Assembly: GCF_016429255.1 (NCBI RefSeq)
Contig: NZ_JAELUG010000034.1
Span: 1-54,520, forward strand
Direction: 5' to 3'
DNA from: Rhizobium sp. ASV8
Lineage (GTDB): Bacteria; Pseudomonadota; Alphaproteobacteria; Rhizobiales; Rhizobiaceae
DNA: 54,520 nt
Shown here one piece after another: positions 34,374-47,206 of the stretch (within the stretch, counting starts at the first letter, position 1; each line of letters opens with the position of its first letter). The position numbers and the translations under genes were made by a program. The notes below the pieces were generated by a model, which did no database searches, had not been told where the DNA came from, and saw nothing but the letters and a program-made list of their open reading frames with translations.

Positions 34374-35327
34374 ATGCACCAATATTCCGCGCATGCGGAT
34401 CAGGTCTACGCGTCGGCACAGTCGGCGGCGGCGAGTTCGTCCGTTGCGGCCTCCTGGCGTCGTTGCATGGTCATGCATCGTCTCGCTCCTGAAGAAAAGC
34501 GCCTGCCGATGCGGCTGAGCGGGCAGGAGTTTGCCGCCGCCGTCGAGCGTTCCGAGCGGCTGATTGCCGAAGCCACCAATGAATTGGATCGCCTCTTCCT
34601 CGCCGTCGGGAAGGCTGGTTGCTGTCTATTGCTGACCGACCGGGATGGCATTGCGCTCGAGCGTCGCGGGGCGGCCGGCGACGACAAGGAGTTTCGCGAT
34701 CTCGGTCTTTGGACAGGCTCGGTCTGGACTGAGGCAAGCGTCGGGACGAACGGCATCGGAACCGCCTTGGCGGATGATCGAGCCGTGGCAATTTTTCGTG
34801 ATCAGCACTTCCTTTGCGCCAACATCGACTTGAGCTGCACGACGGCGCCGATCCGGGATCATCGCGGGCAACTGGCCGGCGCTCTGGATATTTCCACCTG
34901 CCGCGATGACGTCAACGATGCGACCCTCACGATCCTGTCGCAAACTGTTCGTGATGCGGCCGTGCGCATCGAACTCAACCTGTTCAGGAGTGCCTTCGCT
35001 GGCGCGCGTTTCATTATGGTTCCAACGGATACGGCGTCCACTTCGGCGCTGCTGGCCGTCGACCGCAACGATCTGGTGCTTGGAGCAACGAAGGCCGCAC
35101 GTCTCGCATTGAAGCTGGACGATTATCGTATTGAAGCCGGAATTCCCGCTTCCGACGTGTTGCGTGAGCAGCAGGGGGAGGCGGGCGAGGATTTGCTGGA
35201 GGCCGAACGCGCTGCGTTGCTAAGGGCACTTTCCCGCGCCAACGGCAATGTCTCCCAGGCGGCAACCGCGCTCGGCATGAGCCGCTCGACGCTCCATCGG
35301 AAGATGAAGCGGCTCAATCTGCATTGA
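34374..35327 (+). CDS. AcoR-like GAF/Fis-type regulator lacking the AAA+ domain
   Basis: The 317-residue protein has an N-terminal AcoR-like section with SWRRC, a GAF domain (about 60-210, with EASVGTNGIGTAL) and a C-terminal Fis-type helix-turn-helix (about 270-315, NVSQAATALGMSRSTLHRKMK). The sigma-54-activating AAA+ domain of true AcoR is missing: GAF and HTH are joined by only about 60 residues. It therefore cannot act as a normal sigma-54 activator. The ATG at 34374 follows GGGAGGAGC. It precedes the aldehyde dehydrogenase gene, which it probably controls. Confidence 0.85.
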   Translation: MHQYSAHADQVYASAQSAAASSSVAASWRRCMVMHRLAPEEKRLPMRLSGQEFAAAVERSERLIAEATNELDRLFLAVGKAGCCLLLTDRDGIALERRGAAGDDKEFRDLGLWTGSVWTEASVGTNGIGTALADDRAVAIFRDQHFLCANIDLSCTTAPIRDHRGQLAGALDISTCRDDVNDATLTILSQTVRDAAVRIELNLFRSAFAGARFIMVPTDTASTSALLAVDRNDLVLGATKAARLALKLDDYRIEAGIPASDVLREQQGEAGEDLLEAERAALLRALSRANGNVSQAATALGMSRSTLHRKMKRLNLH

Positions 35328-35359
35328 CATGGTCACAAAGCGCTTTTGACCGAGGCAGC

Positions 35360-35380
35360 TGTCGCAGTGTTGCGACACTG
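35360..35380. promoter_or_regulatory. Palindrome upstream of the aldehyde dehydrogenase
   Basis: TGTCGCA-gtgt-TGCGACA (35360-35377) overlaps CAGTGT-tgcg-ACACTG (35365-35380). It lies about 105 bp upstream of the dehydrogenase start and is a likely site for the AcoR-like regulator encoded just before. Confidence 0.55.
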
Positions 35381-35483
35381 TGCGCTGCAGCATCGCGGCA
35401 CGCCACTATCGTTTGCGAGAAGACGGACGCAGATTTCTCCCATTGGGTTCGCTTAGCGGACCGGCCGACCAAGGGAGGATGGC

Positions 35484-36992
35484 ATGTTGCATCAAAAGAT
35501 CGTCGAATCTCCGTTCAAGCTGAAATACGGCAACTATATTGGTGGCGAATGGCGCGAGCCGATCGCCGGGAAATATTTCGACAATCTGACGCCGATCACC
35601 GGCGGCAAGATCTGCGAGATCCCGCGCTCCGACGAGAAGGATATCAACGCGGCGCTCGATGCCGCCCATGCGGCCAAGGACAAATGGGGCAAGACCTCGA
35701 CCACCGAGCGCTCCAACATCCTGATGAAGATCGCACAGCGCATGGAAGACAAGCTGGAGATCCTGGCGCAGGCGGAGAGCTGGGACAACGGCAAGCCGAT
35801 CCGCGAGACCATGGCAGCCGATATTCCGCTCGCCATCGACCACTTCCGCTATTTCGCCTCCTGCATCCGGGCACAGGAAGGCTCGATCGGCGAGATCGAC
35901 CACGATACCGTCGCCTATCACTTCCATGAGCCGCTCGGCGTCGTCGGCCAGATCATTCCCTGGAATTTCCCGATCCTGATGGCCGCCTGGAAGCTGGCAC
36001 CGGCGCTTGCCGCCGGCAATTGCGTCGTCATCAAACCTGCCGAGCAGACGCCGGCTTCACTGCTCGTCTGGGCGGAACTGGTTGGCGATCTCCTGCCGCC
36101 AGGCGTCCTCAATATTGTCAACGGCTTTGGCCTTGAGGCCGGCAAGCCGCTCGCGACCAGCCCGCGCATCGCCAAAATCGCCTTCACCGGCGAGACGACG
36201 ACAGGCCGGCTGATCATGCAATATGCCAGCCAGAACTTGATCCCCGTCACACTCGAGCTCGGCGGCAAATCGCCGAATATCTTCTTTGCCGATGTGGCGG
36301 CCGAAGATGACGATTTCTTCGACAAGGCGTTGGAAGGCTTTGCGATGTTTGCCCTCAACCAGGGTGAGGTCTGCACATGCCCGAGCCGCGCGCTCATTCA
36401 GGAGTCGGTCTACGACCGCTTCATGGAAAGGGCCATCAAGCGCGTGGAAGCGATCAAGCAGGGCAACCCGCTCGACTCGGCAACCATGATCGGTGCGCAA
36501 GCGTCGAGCGAGCAGATGGAGAAGATCCTCTCCTATCTCGACATTGGCCGGCAGGAAGGCGCCGAAGTTCTGACGGGCGGCGCGCGCGCCGATCTTGGTG
36601 GTGAATTGGCAAGCGGCTACTACATCAAGCCGACGATCTTCAAAGGCCATAACAAGATGCGCATCTTCCAGGAGGAGATCTTTGGTCCGGTCGTATCGGT
36701 CACGACTTTCAAGGACGAGAAGGAAGCGCTCGAAATCGCCAATGACACGCTCTATGGCCTCGGAGCCGGTGTGTGGACCCGCGACGGCAACCGCGCCTAT
36801 CGCTTCGGCCGTGAGATCCAGGCGGGGCGCGTCTGGACGAATTGCTACCACGCCTACCCGGCGCACGCGGCCTTCGGCGGCTACAAGCAGTCCGGCATTG
36901 GACGCGAGAACCACAAGATGATGTTGGATCACTACCAGCAGACCAAGAACATGCTGGTGAGCTACAGCCCGAAGGCGCTCGGCTTCTTCTGA
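35484..36992 (+). CDS. Aldehyde dehydrogenase, acetaldehyde (AcoD/ExaC) type
   Basis: The 502-residue protein has [16 protein letters not shown], the general base in [10 protein letters not shown] and the nucleophile in [13 protein letters not shown], where the C-x-C pair is typical of the AcoD/ExaC branch. It should oxidise acetaldehyde or related short aldehydes with NAD. GGGAGGAT precedes the start. The DUF779 gene follows, a constant partner of this branch, and an AcoR-like regulator gene precedes it. Confidence 0.92.
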   Translation: MLHQKIVESPFKLKYGNYIGGEWREPIAGKYFDNLTPITGGKICEIPRSDEKDINAALDAAHAAKDKWGKTSTTERSNILMKIAQRMEDKLEILAQAESWDNGKPIRETMAADIPLAIDHFRYFASCIRAQEGSIGEIDHDTVAYHFHEPLGVVGQIIPWNFPILMAAWKLAPALAAGNCVVIKPAEQTPASLLVWAELVGDLLPPGVLNIVNGFGLEAGKPLATSPRIAKIAFTGETTTGRLIMQYASQNLIPVTLELGGKSPNIFFADVAAEDDDFFDKALEGFAMFALNQGEVCTCPSRALIQESVYDRFMERAIKRVEAIKQGNPLDSATMIGAQASSEQMEKILSYLDIGRQEGAEVLTGGARADLGGELASGYYIKPTIFKGHNKMRIFQEEIFGPVVSVTTFKDEKEALEIANDTLYGLGAGVWTRDGNRAYRFGREIQAGRVWTNCYHAYPAHAAFGGYKQSGIGRENHKMMLDHYQQTKNMLVSYSPKALGFF

Positions 36993-37014
36993 GACCTCCC
37001 AACCAAGCCAGTGA

Positions 37015-37038
37015 GGCTCCCGGCTGCGGCCGGGAGCC
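37015..37038 (+). terminator. Hairpin between aldehyde dehydrogenase and DUF779 genes
   Basis: GGCTCCCGG pairs with CCGGGAGCC around ctgcgg. No T run follows, so it more likely tunes RNA levels within the unit than ends it. Confidence 0.45.
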
Positions 37039-37070
37039 TTCGTGCGTTACGATCAACAAGGAGGATGGTC

Positions 37071-37460
37071 ATGGCTGATACAGGCACGGAGCCAAGGGTA
37101 TTGGCGACGGAAAAGGCACTGGACCTCATCCGGGAGATCCAGCAGGATCATCCCGATATCCTGTTTCACCAATCGGGCGGCTGTTGCGACGGCTCTTCGC
37201 CGATGTGCTATCCGGCAAACGAGTTCATGATCGGCGATAACGACGTCAAGCTCGGTGAGATCGGCGGTGTACCGGTCTACATCAGCGGCAGCCAGTTTGA
37301 GGCATGGAAGCACACGCAGCTCATCATCGACGTCGTGCCGGGACGCGGCGGCATGTTCTCTCTCGACAACGGGCGGGAGAAGCGCTTTCTCACGCGCTCG
37401 CGTCTCTTCGGCGGTGGCGAGGCTTGCGCAATCCCGGATATCGGTAACCCGCGGGCTTGA
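37071..37460 (+). CDS. DUF779 protein, partner of acetaldehyde dehydrogenase
   Basis: The 129-residue protein has the DUF779 core LFHQSGGCCDGSSPMCY, with three cysteines that could bind metal or form disulfides, and GGVPVYISGSQFEAWKHTQ. The start at 37071 has a perfect AAGGAGG. It lies 78 bp behind the aldehyde dehydrogenase, its usual neighbour. The function of the family is unsettled; support of the dehydrogenase is a common guess. Confidence 0.88.
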   Translation: MADTGTEPRVLATEKALDLIREIQQDHPDILFHQSGGCCDGSSPMCYPANEFMIGDNDVKLGEIGGVPVYISGSQFEAWKHTQLIIDVVPGRGGMFSLDNGREKRFLTRSRLFGGGEACAIPDIGNPRA

Positions 37461-37556
37461 TGAAACGACGGGATATTTGTCTGTAGTATTTGCCTAATAC
37501 CCGTGCCGCGAGATCCTTTGCTAGGGTGATAGCGTTGGTTTTCAGGGAGGAAGACG

Positions 37557-38153
37557 ATGCCAGCTGCAAAGATTCTGATGATAACAGGTGATTTCACCGA
37601 GGACTATGAAACCATGGTACCGTTCCAGACGCTGCTTGCGTGTGGCTATACGGTCCACGCCGTCTGCCCCGGCAAGAATGCCGGCGAGACGGTGGCAACC
37701 GCGATCCATGATTTCGAAGGCGATCAGACCTATTCGGAAAAGCGCGGCCATAATTTTGCGCTCAATGCGACTTTTGCCAGTGTTCGTGCCGAAGATTATG
37801 ACGCACTCGTTATTCCAGGTGGCCGTGCACCGGAATATCTTCGTCTCAATCCTGATGTGATCAAGGCCGTGCAGCACTTCTTCGAGGCCGGCAAGCCCGT
37901 CGCCGCCATCTGCCATGGCGCGCAACTCCTGGCAGCTGCAGGCGTTCTCAAGGGACGTACGTGCTCGGCCTATCCCGCTTGCCGTCCCGAGGTGGAACTT
38001 GCCGGCGGCATCTACGCCGATATTGCCATCAATGACGCTGTGGCCGATGGTAATCTTGTCACGGCACCGGCCTGGCCGGCGCATCCGTCGTGGCTGCGGC
38101 AGTTTATGGCAGTACTCGATGCTGCCGCTTTGTCGGAAGCAAACGCCGCCTGA
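37557..38153 (+). CDS. DJ-1/PfpI family protein
   Basis: The 198-residue protein has the class I amidotransferase-like fold with the nucleophile elbow [10 protein letters not shown] and the upstream GGRAPEYL with the conserved Glu, as in PfpI/YhbO. Members act as glyoxalase III, deglycase-like or stress-protection proteins. It starts 96 bp after DUF779 with GGAGGAAG before the ATG and is followed 19 bp later by a ribbon-helix-helix gene. Confidence 0.88.
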   Translation: MPAAKILMITGDFTEDYETMVPFQTLLACGYTVHAVCPGKNAGETVATAIHDFEGDQTYSEKRGHNFALNATFASVRAEDYDALVIPGGRAPEYLRLNPDVIKAVQHFFEAGKPVAAICHGAQLLAAAGVLKGRTCSAYPACRPEVELAGGIYADIAINDAVADGNLVTAPAWPAHPSWLRQFMAVLDAAALSEANAA

Positions 38154-38172
38154 GACCGAAAGGGAGGCACGC

Positions 38173-38523
38173 ATGTGCGAATTGTTCATCAAGGCCGATG
38201 CCAAACTCTGGGAAAGCACGACGCGCTCCCTTCGTATCGACGGCATGGTGACCAGCGTCAGACTGGAGAATTTCTTCTGGTCGAAGCTGGAGGAAATCGC
38301 ACGGCGCGACGGCATGAACGTGGTGCAGCTGATCACCAAGCTGCACCACGAGTCGATCGACGCCGGGCATGATCTCGGCAATTTCACGTCGTTCCTGCGA
38401 GTGTGCTGTGCACGCTATCTCGACTTGCAGCTTGCGGGCGACATTTCGAGCGATCTTTCCCAGCCCATCGCGGGCGTCGACGCGCCTGCCATATTGGAAC
38501 GAGAACGCCTGAAATACCATTGA
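38173..38523 (+). CDS. Ribbon-helix-helix domain protein
   Basis: The 116-residue protein has a ribbon-helix-helix-like fold (about 18-85): TRSLRIDGMVTSVRLENFFW, then KLEEIARRDGMNVVQLITKL, as in the RHH_4 family. These are small DNA-binding or adaptor proteins. AGGGAGG lies 8 bases before the ATG at 38173. It is likely co-transcribed with the DJ-1 gene and may regulate it. Confidence 0.75.
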   Translation: MCELFIKADAKLWESTTRSLRIDGMVTSVRLENFFWSKLEEIARRDGMNVVQLITKLHHESIDAGHDLGNFTSFLRVCCARYLDLQLAGDISSDLSQPIAGVDAPAILERERLKYH

Positions 38524-38720
38524 TCGCAACGCGTCATCTCCACCGCGGTTTTCGTTTTGGAGGCGGTGCAACTTATGGGGTTGTTTGCCGGAGCTCTACA
38601 GCCTTTATTATTCAATCCTTAACTAGCCTGCGGTAGTATTTCCGCCATCGACTATCGCATGAGGCGTAGGGCTTGCGTTAGGTCCCCATGAGGGGAGGCC
38701 GCCGCATTCGAGGGTTCGCG

Positions 38721-39320
38721 ATGACATCGATTTCCGGCTTGCCTTCGGCGGCATTGGCCATTCTCCAGCAGTCAAATGTGAGCACGACGGTGCCGCAGCG
38801 GCAACAGTCCGGTACAGACAAGCTGCTCGCGGTGGCAACCGGCCAGCCGAATATCGTAAGCGTTTCCAAGCAGCCGACCCATGCCCATTCCAAGGTCTCC
38901 GAGGCCATGTTCAGTATGAGTGGAGACAGCATTGCGAAGCAAAAGCTCGAGCTGATCGAACGCACAGGCAAAGCTTTGGGTCTCGATCCGAAAGACTATG
39001 CATCCACAGACGATTTCGTTAAGGCGGCGAAGAAAGCCCTTGGCGAGATAAAGGTAAAGCCTGGCGGAATGGCCGCCATCCACGCGATGGAGAAAGAGCT
39101 TGGCCTGGACAAGCTCGGTCTGTCGCTTGAGGATGTTCTCAACAGCGCCACGGAGGGCGGCGACAATGACAAGGTAACGCGCGCGCTTGAAAAGCGATCG
39201 CACGGCAAGGACGACCCCAAGAAGAATGAAGACAAGAAGGACGAGGATAGCGAAGCAAGCCAACGTGTGGTGATCGATCAGGCAGCCGGCACCCTCTATG
39301 GCCTTCTATCGTTCAACTAG
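38721..39320 (+). CDS. Hypothetical charged protein, 199 residues
   Basis: No family is recognised. The N-terminal third is Ser/Thr/Gln-rich and low-complexity, the middle (about 60-145) is helical (KQKLELIERTGKALGLDPKDY, AIHAMEKELGLDKLGLSLEDVLNS), then a very charged Lys/Asp/Glu tract (DDPKKNEDKKDEDSE) before VVIDQAAGTLYGLLSFN. There is no signal peptide. GAGGG precedes the ATG at 38721. The 3' end overlaps the convergent TetR gene by 15 bases. Confidence 0.6.
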   Translation: MTSISGLPSAALAILQQSNVSTTVPQRQQSGTDKLLAVATGQPNIVSVSKQPTHAHSKVSEAMFSMSGDSIAKQKLELIERTGKALGLDPKDYASTDDFVKAAKKALGEIKVKPGGMAAIHAMEKELGLDKLGLSLEDVLNSATEGGDNDKVTRALEKRSHGKDDPKKNEDKKDEDSEASQRVVIDQAAGTLYGLLSFN

Positions 39321-39932
39321 CTCAGCGTGGTCATCGCGTTTTGGATCATGTGATTTCACTCGGCTTTGCCGGATAAGATCGACTGCCGCATCTGCGGCCG
39401 TTTCCATGTAGCTCGGATCTCGATGAAGCAGCACGACTGCGAACGAGCCGTCGAGCAGCAGCATGATCTGGCGGGCAAGAGGTATCGCATCGTCGCCGGC
39501 TCCGGCCTCTACGAAAAGGGTTCCGAGCCAATCCTCGACGCGCTTTTTATGAGCGCGGGCTGCGACCAGCGCCGGATGGCCCGGCAGATTGATCAGCTCT
39601 ACCGACATGCGCAGGAAACCGCATCCTTTCCATTTGGCATCACGTGCAGATTGGGCCAGATGGCGAAATATGCCGGCAACTTTCTCTGCGATATCACCTT
39701 CGGCCTCGCTGAACCACTGCTGGAACAGTGTGAGGTTCGGCTCGTCGCGGGCCTGCAGATGTGCGGCGATCAGGTCGTCCTTGCTGCGGAAGTGATAGTA
39801 GAGCGTGCGCTTGGTGACGCCTGCCTTTTCGGCAATCGCGTCGACGCTGATCGCGCGGATACCATCCCGATGGAAGAGCTTGCCGGCTGCGTGAAGAATG
39901 CGTTCGCGTGTGGGTTGGGTGCTATCTTTCAT
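39306..39932 (-). CDS. TetR-family regulator
   Basis: The 208-residue protein has the TetR helix-turn-helix (ISVDAIAEKAGVTKRTLYYHF, about 27-47) and a TetR_C-type ligand domain. It is divergent from the hydrolase gene at 39994, with a GTATA/TATAC dyad in the 61-bp gap, so it probably represses both. Confidence 0.9.
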   Translation of the reverse strand: MKDSTQPTRERILHAAGKLFHRDGIRAISVDAIAEKAGVTKRTLYYHFRSKDDLIAAHLQARDEPNLTLFQQWFSEAEGDIAEKVAGIFRHLAQSARDAKWKGCGFLRMSVELINLPGHPALVAARAHKKRVEDWLGTLFVEAGAGDDAIPLARQIMLLLDGSFAVVLLHRDPSYMETAADAAVDLIRQSRVKSHDPKRDDHAELVER

Positions 39933-39940
39933 GGCTCAAA

Positions 39941-39962
39941 GTATACCGGGTAGTGAATATAC
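39941..39962. promoter_or_regulatory. Dyad between TetR and hydrolase genes
   Basis: GTATA (39941-39945) and TATAC (39958-39962) face each other around a 12-bp centre in the divergent promoter; a likely operator of the TetR protein. Confidence 0.45.
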
Positions 39963-39993
39963 ACAACGCGAGCTTCGCCTCATCTTATAAGCC

Positions 39994-40923
39994 ATGAGCC
40001 AGCAACCACGGACACCCTCAAGCGTGAACAGCCTGCCGATTTCCATTTCTTGTCAGGATGGTGTCGTTCTTGGTGCGCACCTTTGGCTTGCGGAAACGAA
40101 GAGGCCGGAAGGCAGCGTGATCATCAACCCGGCGACGGGTGTTCTCGCGCGCTATTATCATCGTTACGCGCAATTTCTGACGTGCCACGGGTTTGATGTT
40201 CTCACGTTCGATTATCGCGGTATCGGCCAATCCCGACCGAACCAGCTGCGCGGGTCCGGATATCGTTGGCGGGAATGGGGTGAGAAGGACTTCGATGCAG
40301 CGGTTCGATGGTTGGCCGCCAACCGACGCAACGGTTCGTTGATGGTGGTCGGCCACAGCATCGGCGGCTTCCTGCCGGGCCTTGCCGAGAGCGCAGGAAA
40401 GATCGACAGAATGCTGACGGTCGGGGCGCAATATGCGTGGTGGGGCGATTACATGCCGCGCCGTCGCTTGGGGTTGTTTGCCAAATGGCACATTGCCATG
40501 CCCGTGGTGACGGCTCTCTACGGTTATTTTCCCGGGCGGCGCCTTGGTTGGCTGGAAGACCTGCCGGCCGGTGTGGCGAATGAATGGAGTTTTCGCAGGC
40601 GCCGGTTTGAGCTTAACCACCCGAGAGCCGAAAGGGAGGACGTATTGCGCCGGATGGCGGCCGTTTCGGCCCCGATCCTGGCGGTTGCGGTTTCGGACGA
40701 CGAACTCGGCACCGTGCCAGCCATTCGCCGTGCGCTTGGCTATTACACCGGCGCTCAACGCGCGACTGTGTTGCTGAAACCCGCGGATCTCGGACGCGAC
40801 AAGATCGGTCATTTCGCCCTGTTTCATGACAGTCATATGGCCGGCTTCTGGACCGACACTTTGTCGTGGCTGCTTGAAGGCAACAATCCTTGGCCCGCGT
40901 CGGTGTTGAACCCGGAAAGCTGA
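39994..40923 (+). CDS. Alpha/beta hydrolase
   Basis: The 309-residue protein has the oxyanion/nucleophile pattern TFDYRGIG and GHSIGG with Ser, and a late HFALFHDSH. It resembles cytoplasmic serine aminopeptidase/lysophospholipase-like hydrolases. There is no signal peptide. Divergent TetR control suggests it meets a toxic or inducing compound. The substrate is unknown. Confidence 0.82.
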   Translation: MSQQPRTPSSVNSLPISISCQDGVVLGAHLWLAETKRPEGSVIINPATGVLARYYHRYAQFLTCHGFDVLTFDYRGIGQSRPNQLRGSGYRWREWGEKDFDAAVRWLAANRRNGSLMVVGHSIGGFLPGLAESAGKIDRMLTVGAQYAWWGDYMPRRRLGLFAKWHIAMPVVTALYGYFPGRRLGWLEDLPAGVANEWSFRRRRFELNHPRAEREDVLRRMAAVSAPILAVAVSDDELGTVPAIRRALGYYTGAQRATVLLKPADLGRDKIGHFALFHDSHMAGFWTDTLSWLLEGNNPWPASVLNPES

Positions 40924-41168
40924 TGTTCAGCCCGCTAAGCCCATGAATTTGGAACATAGTTCCTTGCCGAACATGCCCCGTGGCCTGCGAGGCGTCGCAT
41001 AGCGGGCGCAGCCTCGTGTTTACCGGCGATGTGGCCGGAATCCGATGCATTGTCCGGAATCCCGAATAGTAAAATCATAAATTGCGGCCTAATTCCCTTT
41101 GTCGGCGATATTACTTATATAGCTTAGGACGTATGTCCATGGAATCCAGGCCGGTCGGGGGACTCGGA

Positions 41169-42203
41169 ATGCATCTTGATGATTTTGTCGCGCTCGGCCG
41201 ATCCGGTTTGCGTGTCAGTCCACTTGCCTTGGGAACCATGACTTTCGGCGAAAGCTATGTTTGGCAAGCCCGGGCAAACCGGCCGGCGGCGATCCTGGAC
41301 CGATATCTCGACCGGGGCGGCAACTATCTTGATACAGGTAGAGGTGACGCAAAACCGGGCGGGCAGACGGTTGTCGGCAACTATCTCGGGCAAAAAGCGT
41401 CCAGCCGCGATCGTCTCGTCCTTGGCGCCAAATTCGGCGTCGAGCAACAGGAAGAGGGCCTGGGGCGCGAAGCGATCGTCTCTGCCTGCGAAGAGACCCT
41501 GAGACGACTGCGCACCGACTATCTCGACCTCTTTTGGCTCGATAATTGGGACATGCAAGTTCCTCTCGACGAAATATTGGCGGGGTTGAATGATCTCATC
41601 CGGTCGGGAAAATTGCGCTACTTCGGCATTTCCGATGCTCCGGCCTGGAAGGTTGCCCACGCGCAGGTCATCGCCCAATTTCATGGCTGGACTCCCTTCA
41701 TCGGTCTGCAGATCGAATATTCGCTGGCGGCGCGGCTGTTCGAGAGCGAGCTTATTCCGATGGCGCGCGGGATGGGGCTTGGTGTCGTCTCGCATTCGCC
41801 ACTGAATGGCGGTCTCATCAGCGGAAAATACACGCGCAAGAATATCGCAAATCTTGAGTCGGATCGTCCCTCGCCACTCGCTCGGCAGCCCGACGAGCAG
41901 CGCCTTGATATCGTCGATGCCCTGATCCGTATCGCGGCCGAACTGGAGACAACCACCGCTCGGGTCGCACTTGCTTGGGCTTTGGCGCGGCCCGCCGTGT
42001 CGTCGACCATCATCGGCGTGCATACGCTCGAGCAACTGGAGGACGATCTCGGCGCGCTCGACGTTCGCTTGTCACCCGAGCAGACGGCAACGCTCGACGT
42101 CTTGACGATTCCGGTTCATTCCCTCGATCTGCCATTGGTTCTGCAGAATGCCGCGCCATCGAGCTGCGTGGACTATGACACTATAAGGCGCCGGCTTCCC
42201 TAA
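41169..42203 (+). CDS. Aldo/keto reductase family protein with altered catalytic tetrad
   Basis: The 344-residue protein follows the aldo/keto reductase TIM barrel throughout (GRSGLRVSPLALGTMTFGE, GISDAPAWKV, ALAWALARPAVSSTIIGVHT). The tetrad Asp (D55) and Lys (K88, LGAKFG) are present, but the position of the catalytic Tyr is D60 (DTGRGD instead of DTAxxY) and that of the His is D125 (DLFWLDNWD instead of DLYQIHRWD). It may therefore not reduce carbonyls. The ATG at 41169 is chosen for its GGGGGA ribosome site; 41133 is possible. Confidence 0.82.
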   Translation: MHLDDFVALGRSGLRVSPLALGTMTFGESYVWQARANRPAAILDRYLDRGGNYLDTGRGDAKPGGQTVVGNYLGQKASSRDRLVLGAKFGVEQQEEGLGREAIVSACEETLRRLRTDYLDLFWLDNWDMQVPLDEILAGLNDLIRSGKLRYFGISDAPAWKVAHAQVIAQFHGWTPFIGLQIEYSLAARLFESELIPMARGMGLGVVSHSPLNGGLISGKYTRKNIANLESDRPSPLARQPDEQRLDIVDALIRIAAELETTTARVALAWALARPAVSSTIIGVHTLEQLEDDLGALDVRLSPEQTATLDVLTIPVHSLDLPLVLQNAAPSSCVDYDTIRRRLP

Positions 42204-42485
42204 TGGCTCTCGGCGAGAGCTGCGCAACCGTTTTCCGTCCGAAATGTGGAAGAATACAACAAGATAAGCGCGCTTTCACAAAGCTCGAGTATCCGCTGCT
42301 CTCTCCGTACGGCATCACGGGTGGAGACAAGCGGACGCCTACCCGAGATTGCTGACCCACATGCCGAAGTTGGTTTCGTCGGCATGTTGCTACTGCGGCC
42401 GTCAGCAAGCCTGTCGAAAACAAGCGTTCGGGTATATAAGCAAAAGCGGACTGGCGTTTGTGCTCAAATTGTCGAAGGAGACGTC

Positions 42486-43004
42486 ATGAGAAAGATTGTC
42501 ATTGCGACTGCAGTTCTTTCCTTTGTCTTGTGTACGGTGGCCATGGCTGCCAGCACACATCATCCTGCCAAGAAACAGAACGAGCAACTCGCCTCCCAGC
42601 CCAAGGAGAGACTCGGGACGCTCTCATGCGTGGTTGCAGGCGGCGTGGGTATGATCCTCGGCTCCAGCAAAAGTGTCAGCTGCACCTTCAAGCAACGAAC
42701 CGGCAAGGTCGAGCGCTATGCCGGTTCGATCGGCAAGCTGGGCATCGATGTCGGCGTTACCGGCAAAAGCTATTTGAGCTGGGTGGTCGTCAACACGGCT
42801 CCGACCCGCGTCGGGGATGGCGCTCTTGCCGGTACATATGTCGGTGCTTCCGCGGGAGCCTCGGTAGGTCTCGGTTTGGGCGCCAACGTTCTTGTCGGAG
42901 GCAATTCGAAAAACTTTGCTCTGCAGCCTCTGAGTGCGGAAGCAGGAACCGGCATCAACGTTGCCGCCGGCGTTTCTCGCCTGCAGCTCACCTCGGCAAA
43001 ATAG
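42486..43004 (+). CDS. Secreted DUF992 protein
   Basis: The 172-residue protein has a signal peptide (1-21, AMA-A), then the DUF992 domain with two cysteines (LSCVVAGGVGMI and SVSCTFKQRTG), the segment GVTGKSYLSWVVVNT and a glycine-rich tail (VGASAGASVGLGLGANVLVGG). It should be periplasmic or outer-surface. GAAGGAG precedes the start. The function of the family is unknown. Confidence 0.85.
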   Translation: MRKIVIATAVLSFVLCTVAMAASTHHPAKKQNEQLASQPKERLGTLSCVVAGGVGMILGSSKSVSCTFKQRTGKVERYAGSIGKLGIDVGVTGKSYLSWVVVNTAPTRVGDGALAGTYVGASAGASVGLGLGANVLVGGNSKNFALQPLSAEAGTGINVAAGVSRLQLTSAK

Positions 43005-43210
43005 CCGCTAGACGCGAATGATTCTGGATCTGTTTGATCCAAAATCCAGAGCTGCCCTAGTGACAAACGGGGAGAGCGTGATGTCGCTCGAAGTTATCTG
43101 ACGCTCTTCGGCATCACGTTCTATCTTGTTGTTTTCTTGCGCGCTCCGGACGGACAGCCGCTATGCGCTTTTCCTGGAAGCGCTCCAAGATCTGCCATTT
43201 CACACTAAAG

Positions 43211-43240
43211 CGCCCCTCAGCAGGAAATGCATGAGGGGCG
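43211..43240 (-). terminator. Terminator of katG
   Basis: CGCCCCTCA pairs with TGAGGGGCG around a 12-base loop, 52 bp beyond the katG stop; CTTTAGT follows on the minus strand. Confidence 0.65.
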
Positions 43241-43292
43241 TCAGCGTTTTCCGACGCGACCAATTCAGCCGCGTCGGACCCTTTGTGTTGCA

Positions 43293-46749
<3,457 letters not shown>

Positions 46750-46878
46750 GCTCCCGGTTGCGGGCGTGCCGTTGCGTTCGGGGATTGTCCCCCGCGCCTG
46801 GAAATATTGCCAATCGCGGGCTTGGTCGTGCAGAAAACCCAATAGCAGGAAATTCTTTTCCACAGGTGCCGGAATTTC

Positions 46879-46905
46879 AAACGATTAAAATAATTTTAAT
46901 CGTTT
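46879..46905. promoter_or_regulatory. Perfect AT-rich 27-bp palindrome
   Basis: The arms AAACGATTAAAAT (46879-46891) and ATTTTAATCGTTT (46893-46905) are exact reverse complements around a single A. It lies about 75 bp upstream of a 58-residue gene and in the AT-richest stretch of the window; probably an operator of unknown protein. Confidence 0.6.
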
Positions 46906-46979
46906 AAATTATTTAATGCATTGATTTACAAAGAAACTCTTCCATGTCATGCCATGATCGCATGACAATGGAGGTCGTG

Positions 46980-47156
46980 ATGCAAGAGTTCGAAAACGTA
47001 CGAAATGAGATTCCGACGTATGTGATTGACCGCCTCGAAAGCGAATGGCGGCTGGTCCAGGCTCAGGACTCGCAGTTGAAGACCGGGCTGCGGGCCGAGA
47101 CTCGAGAAAACGCTGCACCCGCCACATCCGACGGCCTCGGATCCCTCAAGAGGTAG
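46980..47156 (+). CDS. Small protein, 58 residues
   Basis: The ATG at 46980 has GGAGG 6-7 bases upstream. The product begins MQEFENVRNEIPTYVIDRLESEWRL and ends in a polar tail (ENAAPATSDGLGSLKR). No family is recognised. A perfect palindrome lies upstream and a strong terminator 50 bp downstream, so it is a free-standing transcription unit. Confidence 0.65.
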   Translation: MQEFENVRNEIPTYVIDRLESEWRLVQAQDSQLKTGLRAETRENAAPATSDGLGSLKR

Positions 47157-47206
47157 TGTCTTTCCAGTGAGCGGTTTCGACCGTGCTCTGATGCGACGAG
47201 ATCGTC

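Noticed and set aside
40018..40836. 272-codon minus-strand frame
   Set aside because: Antisense shadow of the hydrolase gene.
41124..42035. 303-codon minus-strand frame
   Set aside because: Antisense shadow of the aldo/keto reductase gene.
46890..46920. Possible CtrA sites in the AT-rich stretch
   Set aside because: TTAA pairs there have spacers of 4 or 5, not the 7 needed for CtrA.
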